Assembly: GCF_000153105.1 (NCBI RefSeq)
Contig: NZ_CH672376.1
Location: forward strand, 2,643,817-2,707,816
Length of the DNA stretch: 64,000 nucleotides
From: Blastopirellula marina DSM 3645
GTDB taxonomy: Bacteria; Planctomycetota; Planctomycetia; Pirellulales; Pirellulaceae
Direction: 5' to 3'
In this document: piece by piece, positions 44,426 to 52,622 of the stretch
Layout of the letters: the number at the start of each line of letters is the position of its first letter
Position numbering within the stretch: the stretch's first letter is position 1
Program-made: the position numbers and the translations under genes
Notes under the pieces: model-generated
The model's database searches: none
What the model was told of the DNA's origin: nothing
The model's input: the letters and a program-made list of their open reading frames with translations, nothing else

Positions 44426-44846
44426 GGGTCTATCTCCAGTCAGCAAAAGCTTGTTCAGGCGGGAGGTGATTACCAATGGCGAAGGAGGGCAAGCGTCGCC
44501 AGGAGTGATTGCACGAGAGATCAGTAGTGAGAGTATCCCAGGTTGCGAGCCGATGTCAAATTTTGGGGGCGAGGTCCTCTTCGTAGCCCGCAGCGGGACC
44601 AAGCGACGAAACGCCAGCCAGAGGCGCGAGCCGATGGAATGTGGTTGGCCGCTTCAATCCGAGTTGGAATCGCGAGCCGCATGCCATCGGCTCGCGCCTC
44701 TGGCTAGTGTTCTGTCATACGACAAGTTTCGGGCGCCAAAGCCGAAACTTGTCGTGTGACAGAACAGTGGTGGGGGTTCGTTTTGGAAATCGCAACTTCA
44801 AAGCTCGCGCTGCGGGCTACGAAGTAAAATTGCTGCACCGTGCGAG
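44426..44846. repeat. Nested inverted repeats of the CTAGTGT family
   Basis: Three inverted-repeat pairs in one gene-free region: a 17-bp pair at 44579-44595/44808-44824 (CTTCGTAGCCCGCAGCG and complement), a perfect 22-bp pair at 44616-44637/44684-44705 that ends in TGGCTAGTGT, and a 23-bp hairpin at 44710-44732/44742-44764 with one G-T mismatch and a 9-nt loop. The whole looks like a composite of repeat copies. Confidence 0.85.
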
Positions 44847-45284
44847 TTAAACCCCAATGTCCTCGTTCCACAGTTCCGGTCGCTGCGCGATGAACTCGCG
44901 CATCAGTTCGATACATTCGGCGCTGTCGACGATTTCCAGTTGTACGCCGCGACTGCGGACGTATTCTTCGGGACCTTGGAAGGTTTGGTTTTCGCCGATG
45001 ACGATTTTCGGAATCTTGTACAACAGCGCTGTGCCGCTGCACATGTCGCAGGGAGAGAGGGTCGAATAGAGAACGGCCCGTTGGTAGTCTTTGGCGGTCA
45101 GCCGGCCGGCCGCTTCTAGGCAATCCATCTCGGCGTGCAGGATCGCGCTTCCCTTTTGCACGCGGCGGTTATGTCCTTGGCCGCGGACCTGGCCATCGAC
45201 CACCAAGACCGAACCGATCGGGATGCCTCCTTCGGCAAGACCTTTACGGGCTTCTTCGATTGCGAGCTTAAGAAATTCGTCCAC
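44847..45284 (-). CDS. Cytosine deaminase, yeast Fcy1-like
   Basis: A 145-residue zinc deaminase. The zinc site is HAEMDCLEAAGRL with catalytic Glu, and SPCDMCSGTALLY. It matches the yeast Fcy1 type (not the CodA amidohydrolase type) closely: TLSPCDMCSGTALLYKIPKI with VIGENQTFQGPEEY, SRGVQLEIVD and the C-terminal RPELWNEDIG, all of which have counterparts in Fcy1. It would convert cytosine to uracil in pyrimidine salvage. Full length. It stands alone in a repeat-rich stretch. Confidence 0.9.
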   Translation of the reverse strand: MDEFLKLAIEEARKGLAEGGIPIGSVLVVDGQVRGQGHNRRVQKGSAILHAEMDCLEAAGRLTAKDYQRAVLYSTLSPCDMCSGTALLYKIPKIVIGENQTFQGPEEYVRSRGVQLEIVDSAECIELMREFIAQRPELWNEDIGV

Positions 45285-45632
45285 GGCGTTTCTTTCGAAG
45301 TTGGAAGTTAGGAGGCAAGTCAGGCACTAGAGCGCTCGCGCTTTTTGAGGTTGCGCTATTTCCCTGGTTGGCCGCGATAGCGCCGCTTTCGGGGCGGCGC
45401 AGCCGTAGGAGGCATTGGTCCCCATAAGCAGTTCAGGGTCTTTTCGCCATTTCAAACGATGTAGCGACCACCGAAGTAAGCCCAATCGCGGCTCGACGCC
45501 TCCTACCGACTACGTCGGCCCCGATAGCGGAGCTATCCGGGCCACCCGGAATCCGTTCGGCCAAATAACGCAATCTCAAAACTGGCGCTGCGGGCTAGTG
45601 TTACGTCAAACGAAAATTTTGGCGGCTTGCTC
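45285..45632. repeat. Repeat-containing intergenic region (CTAGTGT family)
   Basis: This 348-bp gap has no gene. It holds short opposed arms (GATAGCGGAGCTATCCGG near 45524 and related GATAGCGCC/GGCGGCG segments near 45378) and ends in GGCGCTGCGGGCTAGTGT at about 45585-45601, the same terminal motif as the other repeats. The 61.7-kb gap has related GGATAGCTCCGC and GATAGCGAAGCTATC elements. Confidence 0.65.
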
Positions 45633-47327
45633 TTATACCGCTTCTTCTAGCCACTTTCCATCACTGATGTTATCAATCGTCACCGGTCGCCAAGCGATGG
45701 TTTTATCGCGCCAGCGCATCAGCGTGGTGATCGTTTCGTCTTCCGAAATAACGAAGACGATGCCATTTTCTAAGCGGCTGGCGAGCCACGCGGCCGATTG
45801 GTGGCGCGTGCCGAAGCTGGTCAGGTCAAACCGTTCGATCCGGCTGGCGGCGACGTCGCGGGCTCGATAGATCTCGGCCACTTTGCCGACGTTGCGAATC
45901 ATCACGCCGAAGCCGAGGACGCTGAGGTCGGTACCCAACAACAGCGCGCCATCGGGACTCGCGAGACTGCCGATCGCGTATTCGGCGTCGCGGACGGCTC
46001 GTTCCGACGACTGCAGCATCTCTTTCCAGACGTTGAAACCTTGCGTGTTGCCGCTGCGACGATTGCGGGCCGCCATCTCATCGGCCGCGGCCCAGTGTGC
46101 GGCCAAGCGTGAGAGGAAACGCCCGTTGGAGAGCTTTTGGATCTTGCTTTTGAAAACCTCGGCGGGTGAGATGGCCCGATGGACGCCGCTGTCGATGGCG
46201 AAATCGACATGAGGAGGATTCAGCGGATTGGGTTGTTGATGAAGAGCCGCTTTGACGCGCGACCAGCGACGGCTATTTTGTTCGCTGCTGCGATAGATCG
46301 AGATCGAGTCGCTCAGCGCGATGTCGTACTTCGAATCGAAGATGTCGTTATCGCTTTGGTTTAGCCGCGCATACTCGGCGATATCGGCGATGACCACGAT
46401 CCCGCCGTGCCCAATGTCCACTGCGCGGCGAACGAGCCGCTGGATGATCGGCAAGATGGAGAGCCGGCAAGGCGCGGCGCCCAACTTTTTGCTGTCAAGA
46501 AATCGCCGTACCGGACCGTCATCGCGAAAGATGGGCAAGTAGTCGGTGACGACGGCGCCTGACTTGTATTCGCCGACTCGATAGTCGAGGACCTCGGCAA
46601 TCAGATGGCCCGGCGCACGCGAACGCAATAAGACGGGATGCGGGCCGACGGCCGACCACTGCGACGCTTCGCCCATCATCGAGTTGTGGAGCGAACGTCC
46701 GCGAGCGACCATGCCCCAGATTTCGAAATGACCGTTGTTCTCTTGCGCCAGGATCGAAGTTTGACCCGGATCGATCGCCGGGCCGAGTTTGATGAGGTTG
46801 GCCGGCGTGAGCGGCAGCGGACGCTTGAGCCGAAAGAAGCTGACGGTTTGCTCCATGTCCGATTGCTCAAACACAGTGCGTGGGATGAGCTCGATGCGGA
46901 GCGTGTACGAGATCTGCTCTTCTTTTTCCAAGCTGGCGAAGTAGAGCGAACTGACCGAATGAGATACAAGTTCGCGCGAAGGCGCCGTGGGAAGTTTGCG
47001 TGATTGCTCGAAGACTAGGTTGGCGAACGTGTCGGGGTAGATTAGCGGAGGACCCGCCGCGACTTCGACCAACTGCGGTTCGGGGAGATCGACGCCAGAG
47101 ACCCAGGCCGGATTGGTCTCGAGCGCGTATTTCTGATGCTCTTCTAGATCGTGCCGCTTCATTCGATCCATGTCAGGCACAATCTTATTGTCGGTGCGGA
47201 TGTAGTCGATGCCGGTCAGCGGCTCGAATCCCATTTGCACTTGGAAGCATTCCAAGTGGTCGCGAATGTCCCCGGAATCGTGCGAGAACATGACGACGCG
47301 TCCTTCTTTCGTCAATCCAGCGAACAT
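45633..47327 (-). CDS. DAC-like (DACNV-type, DisA_N-related) putative cyclic-dinucleotide protein
   Basis: A 564-residue soluble protein. The C-terminal part has the diadenylate-cyclase-type pattern: SPDGALLLGTDLSVLGFGVM (DGA at 459-461) and SFGTRHQSAAWLAS (RHQ at 508-510, where DisA has RHR) followed by VFVISEDETITTL. This is the layout of the DACNV group of DisA_N-related domains, proposed but not proven to make or sense cyclic dinucleotides. The middle part (about 150-450) is unknown, with LPIIQRLVRRAVDIGHGGIV and YDIALSDSISIYRS. AAAGGAGG lies 3 bp before ATG 47327. Whether it is a cyclase or a sensor is open. It neighbours an IS element. Confidence 0.65.
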   Translation of the reverse strand: MFAGLTKEGRVVMFSHDSGDIRDHLECFQVQMGFEPLTGIDYIRTDNKIVPDMDRMKRHDLEEHQKYALETNPAWVSGVDLPEPQLVEVAAGPPLIYPDTFANLVFEQSRKLPTAPSRELVSHSVSSLYFASLEKEEQISYTLRIELIPRTVFEQSDMEQTVSFFRLKRPLPLTPANLIKLGPAIDPGQTSILAQENNGHFEIWGMVARGRSLHNSMMGEASQWSAVGPHPVLLRSRAPGHLIAEVLDYRVGEYKSGAVVTDYLPIFRDDGPVRRFLDSKKLGAAPCRLSILPIIQRLVRRAVDIGHGGIVVIADIAEYARLNQSDNDIFDSKYDIALSDSISIYRSSEQNSRRWSRVKAALHQQPNPLNPPHVDFAIDSGVHRAISPAEVFKSKIQKLSNGRFLSRLAAHWAAADEMAARNRRSGNTQGFNVWKEMLQSSERAVRDAEYAIGSLASPDGALLLGTDLSVLGFGVMIRNVGKVAEIYRARDVAASRIERFDLTSFGTRHQSAAWLASRLENGIVFVISEDETITTLMRWRDKTIAWRPVTIDNISDGKWLEEAV

Positions 47328-47418
47328 GAACCTCCTTTGTCGCCGTTTGAATGGATGGTTGCGTATTTGGAAGCTGCGCTTTTTCGAACCAATTAAACAC
47401 TAGCCAGAGGCGCAAGCC

Positions 47419-48946
47419 CAGAAGCGTCCGGGATTTTCTTCGCAATTTCTTCACTTGCGCCAGCGACTTCAGTTTGTCATGATTTCGACATGCAGCCGAA
47501 ATCGCGACAGCGCCGAACGAAACGGGAGTTGGCCGAATTGCCACTGTGGCCTGATCAGGTCATGGGGGGGAAGTTCGTGCGCTTATTGCAGAAGCAGCTT
47601 AGTGAGTTGCGGCGCCGTGACGATTCTCATGGCAATCGCGAGTTGTTTCTCGATGACGTCTTCGTCACTTACCTGCTCGCCTTTTTTAACCCAACGATTC
47701 GCACGCTGCGAACGATCGAAGATTTTAGTCAAACGCAGCAAGTCCAGCGGCATCTCTCGATTCAAAAAATCTGCCGCACTACGCTTTCCGACTTCCATCG
47801 ACTCGTCGATCCTCAGCGGCTCGAGCCGATCCTGCAGGCGCTGCGCGAGCAGTTGAGCCGCAAAGAGGCCGGGCTCGGCCGCGCTGCGAACGACTTATCC
47901 GAATTGCTCAAGCGGACCGTCGCCGTCGATGGAACGTTTTTAGAAGCGGCGGCCGAGGTCGCGTGGGCCGTGCGCGGTTCAAATCAACATGGACGAGAAA
48001 ATTCGTATATCCGACTCGATTTTCAAGTCGGCGTTACGAGTTGGGCGCCAGAGATGATTGTCGTCGCCGAACCGGGGCACAGCGAGTCGGCGTCGGCCGC
48101 GGCTAACGTGCAAGATGGTCGGCTTTATCTGTACGATCGCGGCTTCAGCGGCTTCGACGTCATCAACGCGCATTATCATCTGCAAAACGAATCTTGGACT
48201 CCCCGCGCGCAGTTCGTTATCCGTTACAAACCGGCTGGCGGCAATGCGCCGCACCTGGCTGACGCCGACGAAAATCCGCTAAGCGAAAAAGATCTCGCAG
48301 CAGGCGTCGTCAGTGATCGGCGCGGCCGTTTTCGCTCGTCGAAAGCAGCGCGACATATCGTTCTCGATGTGCCGTTGCGCGAGGTGATTATCGAGTATCA
48401 AGAGCAGGACGAAACGAAAACCGTGCGTCTGATTACGAACTTGCTCGACGTGTCGGCCGAAGTCATCGCCCAGCTCTATCAACAGCGCTGGCAGATCGAA
48501 CTCTTCTTCCGCTGGTTGAAATGCTTCGCCAATTTCAATCACTTGATCAGTCATCACCGCTCGGGCGTGCTGCTCAGCTTCTACGTCGCGGTGATCGCGG
48601 CGCTGCTGACCTATCTGCACTTGGGACATCGTCCGAGCAAGTATATGTTCGTGATGCTGGAGCAAGTCGCCTGCGGCGCAGCGACGTGGGAAGAAATCGC
48701 GCCGATCCTACGCGAGCGCGAACGACAGCGTGACGTGGAACGAGCATCGGCCGCGAAGCGCCGCGCAAAAAAGAAAGCCGAGTCGTAATAAGCTGGCGTC
48801 TAACCCCGACGGCAAGCCGCGCCGCCGCCTGCGCGGATGTTGAACCGGCGCCGACCGCAAGATCAGCACACCAGCCTCTCATCCCAACACATGACGCACG
48901 CCAGGCGGCCGAAACGATGAAAAACCTGAAATCCCGGACGCTTCTG
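47419..48946 (+). mobile_element. IS4-family insertion sequence, 1,528 bp
   Basis: Both ends carry CAGAAGCGTCCGGGATTT as perfect 18-bp terminal inverted repeats (47419-47436 and complement 48929-48946). The flanks are identical 10-bp direct repeats GGCGCAAGCC (47409-47418 and 48947-48956), a target duplication of the size usual for IS4-type elements. One transposase gene fills the element. Intact ends and an uninterrupted gene suggest that it is or recently was active. Confidence 0.93.
47490..48788 (+). CDS. IS4-family DDE transposase
   Basis: A 432-residue transposase. The catalytic triad regions are VAVDGTFLEA (first Asp), LYLYDRGFSGFDVIN (second Asp) and the IS4 signature Y-x2-R-x3-E-x6-K seen as YQQRWQIELFFRWLK (Glu). 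The N-terminus has a DNA-binding helical part (LDDVFVTYLLAFFNPTIRTL). It ends in a lysine-rich tail (AAKRRAKKKAES). No frameshift or stop is present. It starts 71 bp inside the left end. Confidence 0.95.
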   Translation: MQPKSRQRRTKRELAELPLWPDQVMGGKFVRLLQKQLSELRRRDDSHGNRELFLDDVFVTYLLAFFNPTIRTLRTIEDFSQTQQVQRHLSIQKICRTTLSDFHRLVDPQRLEPILQALREQLSRKEAGLGRAANDLSELLKRTVAVDGTFLEAAAEVAWAVRGSNQHGRENSYIRLDFQVGVTSWAPEMIVVAEPGHSESASAAANVQDGRLYLYDRGFSGFDVINAHYHLQNESWTPRAQFVIRYKPAGGNAPHLADADENPLSEKDLAAGVVSDRRGRFRSSKAARHIVLDVPLREVIIEYQEQDETKTVRLITNLLDVSAEVIAQLYQQRWQIELFFRWLKCFANFNHLISHHRSGVLLSFYVAVIAALLTYLHLGHRPSKYMFVMLEQVACGAATWEEIAPILRERERQRDVERASAAKRRAKKKAES

Positions 48947-49051
48947 GGCGCAAGCCGATGGAATACGGTCGGCGATCCTAACTCCGCTTGAAGTGGCCAG
49001 TCGCATTCCATCGGCTTGCGCCTCTGGCTAGTGTGGCGTTTTTCCGCTTGT

Positions 49052-50047
49052 TTACAATCCTGCTTTGATCTTCAGCACTCGGCCCCCCTGCTCTCCTTCA
49101 CCAAACTCGGTGATGTAGAGAGTTCCGTCTTTGGCGAAGTCGAGCGCCGTCGGTTTCATGAGGCTGACAATCTTGGTCGCTTTGGCGGCTTGCTTGCCGT
49201 CGACGCGCACGGCGTCGATGCGAAACAGACCTCCCTGCGACGGATCGTGCCAGCTAAAGTCGACCGCGTAAAGGCGACCCGTCTTGGGGCTGTAGGCCAG
49301 GCCGACAATGTCGCTCAGTCCGGTGGGGAGCGACATCAGCAGCTTCTTGGCTTTCACGTCATAAAAGGTGAGCAAGCTATCGCCGGGAGTCGCAATTTCT
49401 CCCATCTGACCGACAACCGCTTCCTGCCGCGGGCTGATCGTAATCGCGGCCGGAGCGTCGACCTTGGTCGCTTCTTTGGTGGCGATGTAGCGCGTGAGCG
49501 GCTTGAACTTGGCCTTCTCTTTCTCGGCGGCGGCGAGCCAACCTTTGTCGTCATCGCCGTTGGCGGTGGTGACGATCCAGTCGACGTTATCAAGCCTAAC
49601 GACTGCGACGCCGTAAAAATTGCCTTCCGCTTTGATATCGCCTTCGGCCGGTAATGGACCGAGCTTTTGCACCGGCTTATCGGCGGTCGACTTTTGGCCG
49701 AACTCGTAGATCGCGACAAAGTCTTCTCCGTCCGGTTTGCCCCCACCGCTGACGACGATGTGATTTTGATCCAGGAAGGTCAGTCCGAGCGGGCCGATGT
49801 CGTAGGTCGGATCCATGCCGTACTTATCGAGCGCGAAGCCGGTCACCACGTCGACCGCTTTACCATCTTCGATCCGAATGATGCGGCCGGCGGCGCTCTC
49901 GGCGATGTAGACGTCGCCGCTTTCGGCGTTAACGGCGACGCCGGTCGGATTGGCCAGTTCGCCGATCACGACTTCGGTTTCGACGTCGGCCCAGACAAAG
50001 GTCGCGGCGGAAAAGAGGCAAGCCAGCGGCAGCAGATATTTACGCAT
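49052..50047 (-). CDS. Exported beta-propeller protein (NHL/SMP-30-like)
   Basis: A 331-residue exported protein with signal peptide (YLLPLACLFSAATFVWAD). Repeated blade motifs include NPTGVAVNAESGDVYIAES, YDIGPLGLTFLDQNHIVV, LSDIVGLAYSPKTGRLYAVD and KPTALDFAKDGTLYITEFG, spaced as in NHL or SMP-30-type six-blade propellers. The fold is likely; the ligand or reaction is unknown. It lies just beyond the IS-interrupted repeat. Confidence 0.8.
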   Translation of the reverse strand: MRKYLLPLACLFSAATFVWADVETEVVIGELANPTGVAVNAESGDVYIAESAAGRIIRIEDGKAVDVVTGFALDKYGMDPTYDIGPLGLTFLDQNHIVVSGGGKPDGEDFVAIYEFGQKSTADKPVQKLGPLPAEGDIKAEGNFYGVAVVRLDNVDWIVTTANGDDDKGWLAAAEKEKAKFKPLTRYIATKEATKVDAPAAITISPRQEAVVGQMGEIATPGDSLLTFYDVKAKKLLMSLPTGLSDIVGLAYSPKTGRLYAVDFSWHDPSQGGLFRIDAVRVDGKQAAKATKIVSLMKPTALDFAKDGTLYITEFGEGEQGGRVLKIKAGL

Positions 50048-50171
50048 CGATGTCAGTCCAACGAAGGTTTGAAATCAGTTTGTTCGCTTCTCTCTAATTA
50101 TGATCCGGCGGCGCGACTTGCCGCAACCGCAGCGTGATTCGTTGAGAACGCGAGAAATCGACTTGGCGCAT

Positions 50172-50196
50172 AAAAAAGGGACGCCGCCGGCGTCCC
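50172..50196 (-). terminator. Intrinsic terminator of leuCD
   Basis: An 8-bp stem (GGGACGCC, 50178-50185, with 50189-50196) and a 3-nt loop are followed on the minus strand by TTTTTT opposite 50172-50177, 30 bp past leuD. Confidence 0.9.
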
Positions 50197-50226
50197 AGGA
50201 TCGTACGATTTCGCTAGCAGCGCTGT

Positions 50227-50820
50227 TTACAGGCCGTTCGCTTGTTCGAAGGCGGTAATCTTGTCTTCGTTTTGCAACGTCAACGCGATATCGTCCAAAC
50301 CGTTCAGCATCTTATGCTTGCGGGCCTCGTCAATTTCAAAGTTGAACAAGATGCCGTCGTTATCGGCGACGGTTTGCGCGTCCAGATTGATTGTCAGCTC
50401 AAAGCCGGGGCCCACGGTTTTCGCTTTTTGGAAGATCTCTTCGATTTGCTCTTCGCTAAGACGCACCGGCAGCAGGCCATTTTTAAAGCTGTTGCTGTAA
50501 AAAATATCGGCGAAGCTGGGCGCCAAAACCGCGCGAAAGCCGTAATCGTCGAGCGACCAAACGGCATGTTCGCGGCTGGAGCCGCTGCCGAAGTTGCGAC
50601 GCGCGACCAGGATCGACGCCGAAGCCAGGCCCGGCTGATTCAGCTCGAAGTCGCGATTGGGCGAGCCGTCGTCGTTGAAGCGCCAGTCGAAAAACAGGAA
50701 CTGGCCAAAGCCGGTTCGTTCGATCCGTTTCAGAAATTGCTTCGGAATGATCTGATCGGTATCGACATTGGCCCGGTCCATCGTCGCGACGACGCCGGTG
50801 TGGGTGGTGAATTCTTTCAT
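50227..50820 (-). CDS. leuD: 3-isopropylmalate dehydratase small subunit
   Basis: A 197-residue subunit that with LeuC isomerises 2- to 3-isopropylmalate in leucine synthesis. It shows [46 protein letters not shown] and [20 protein letters not shown], the family hallmarks. It follows leuC after 54 bp and is closed by a terminator. Full length. Confidence 0.96.
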   Translation of the reverse strand: MKEFTTHTGVVATMDRANVDTDQIIPKQFLKRIERTGFGQFLFFDWRFNDDGSPNRDFELNQPGLASASILVARRNFGSGSSREHAVWSLDDYGFRAVLAPSFADIFYSNSFKNGLLPVRLSEEQIEEIFQKAKTVGPGFELTINLDAQTVADNDGILFNFEIDEARKHKMLNGLDDIALTLQNEDKITAFEQANGL

Positions 50821-50874
50821 ATGATTTTATTCAGCTCGCAAAGGCGGTGATTGGGTTGGGCGCAGTCGATCGGG

Positions 50875-52287
50875 CTATTGATAGGTCCAATCGCGGATGT
50901 CGACAAAGTGACCGGTGACGCCGGCCGCGGCGGCCATGGCCGGAGAGACCAGATGCGTGCGGCCTCCCTTCCCTTGTCGACCTTCAAAGTTACGGTTGCT
51001 GGTCGAAGCGCAACGTTCGCCGGGGGCGAGTTTGTCGGGGTTCATCGCCAGGCACATGCTGCAACCGGCTTCGCGCCATTCAAAACCGGCTTCGCGAAAG
51101 ACGGCGTCGAGCCCTTCGGCTTCGGCCTGATCTTTCACTTGACCGCTGCCGGGAACGACCATCGCCGAAACGCCGGACGCGACTTTGTGACCTTTGACCA
51201 CCTTGGCGGCGGCTCGCAAATCTTCGATCCGAGCATTGGTGCAAGAGCCGATAAAGACGCGGTCGATTTTGACCTCGGTCAGCGGCTGTCCGGCGGTCAG
51301 ACCCATGTAATCGAGCGCCGCTTGCGTCGACTTCTGCTCGGTCGCGTCGCCGTAATCGCTTGGGGACGGAACCTTGGAGATCACCGGAGCGACCTGACCC
51401 GGGTTGGTTCCCCACGTGATCTGCGGAGCGATATCTTTGGCGTCGAAGATCAGCACTTCGTCATACTTGGCGCCTTCGTCCGAGGGAAGTTGCTTCCACT
51501 TTTCGACCGCCGCGTCAAAATCTTTGGGAGCGAACTCACGACCTTTGACATACGCGAACGTCGTTTCGTCCGGTGCGATCATCCCGGCGCGGGCGCCGGC
51601 TTCGATCGACATGTTGCAGACGGTCATCCGTTCTTCCATCGACAACGCGCGAATCGCTTCGCCGGTATATTCCAACACGTAGCCGGTGCCGCCGGCGGTC
51701 GTCAGCTTGCCGATCAAGTACAAAATCAAGTCTTTGGCGGTGACGCCGGGAGCCAGCGTGCCGTTGACGCGCAGTTCCATCGTCTTCGGCTTCGCTTGCA
51801 GCAGCGTCTGCGTCGCCATGACGTGTTCGACTTCGCTGGTCCCAATGCCGAACGCCAGCGCGCCAAAGGCGCCATGCGTCGCGGTGTGGCTGTCGCCGCA
51901 GACAATGGTCATACCGGGCTGCGTCATTCCCAGCTCAGGGCCGATCACATGGACGATCCCCTGCTTGCTGTCGTTCAGATCGTAGAGACGAACGCCAAAC
52001 TCGACGCAGTTGTTGCGGAGCGTATCGATCTGTTGCTTCGAGATCGGATCGGCGATCGGCAGCGAGCGATCGGTCGTCGGAATGTTATGGTCAGGCGTCG
52101 CGATATGGCGTTCAGGGCGGCGCAATTTGCGGCCCGCGATCCGTAGCCCTTCAAAGGCCTGAGCGCTGGTCACTTCGTGGACCAGTTGCAGGTCGATATA
52201 AAGAATCGCCTGTTGACCCTCTTCTTGCAGAACAAGGTGGTTATCCCAGATCTTCTGGAACATGTTTCGGGGCGACGATCCGCTCAT
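50875..52287 (-). CDS. leuC: 3-isopropylmalate dehydratase large subunit
   Basis: A 470-residue [4Fe-4S] aconitase-family subunit. It shows [36 protein letters not shown] and [20 protein letters not shown], which carry the cluster cysteines and substrate-binding residues. GGAG sits 7 bp before ATG 52287, which favours this start over ATG 52263. leuD is downstream. No leuA or leuB is in the window. Confidence 0.96.
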   Translation of the reverse strand: MSGSSPRNMFQKIWDNHLVLQEEGQQAILYIDLQLVHEVTSAQAFEGLRIAGRKLRRPERHIATPDHNIPTTDRSLPIADPISKQQIDTLRNNCVEFGVRLYDLNDSKQGIVHVIGPELGMTQPGMTIVCGDSHTATHGAFGALAFGIGTSEVEHVMATQTLLQAKPKTMELRVNGTLAPGVTAKDLILYLIGKLTTAGGTGYVLEYTGEAIRALSMEERMTVCNMSIEAGARAGMIAPDETTFAYVKGREFAPKDFDAAVEKWKQLPSDEGAKYDEVLIFDAKDIAPQITWGTNPGQVAPVISKVPSPSDYGDATEQKSTQAALDYMGLTAGQPLTEVKIDRVFIGSCTNARIEDLRAAAKVVKGHKVASGVSAMVVPGSGQVKDQAEAEGLDAVFREAGFEWREAGCSMCLAMNPDKLAPGERCASTSNRNFEGRQGKGGRTHLVSPAMAAAAGVTGHFVDIRDWTYQ

Positions 52288-52622
52288 ACAGTTACTCCGA
52301 TAGTCTCGCCTAACTGGGCGCCAGCGCCGCAGACTTGGTGGTCGGCGGCAATCCATAGGGTGGTTCGTATTGCCAGAGTCAGCCCCTCCCGGTGAGGAAA
52401 AGAGGCTGTCAGCAAACTATTTAAGATAGCCGAGATTTCGCCGATTGGCGAGTCGCCGAGCCGCTTGTGACTAGAGGTTTTTGCGGGGAGGGAGGTTCGC
52501 CAGGCACGGGAAACCGCCCCCTTTTTGGCGGGGGGGGGCGGTCTGGTTGGCGATCATCGTGACCTGGCCGGTAAGCGTCGGGAGCCGCGGAGTTCTGTCC
52601 GGCGGTAATCCGGAGGCGCTGG

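Larger units (their letters stand above)
47397..49034. repeat. CTAGTGT-family inverted repeat split by an IS element
   Basis: The left part (47397-47418, ACACTAGCCAGAGG onward) and the right part (48957-48964) together form a 30-nt arm; its exact complement lies at 49005-49034, ending CTCTGGCTAGTGT. The IS element sits inside the left arm. Removing it and one 10-bp target copy restores a perfect 30-bp inverted repeat with about a 40-nt loop. Confidence 0.9.

Noticed and set aside
50851..52146. 431-codon open frame opposite leuC
   Set aside because: Antisense shadow of leuC, whose cluster and substrate motifs are intact.
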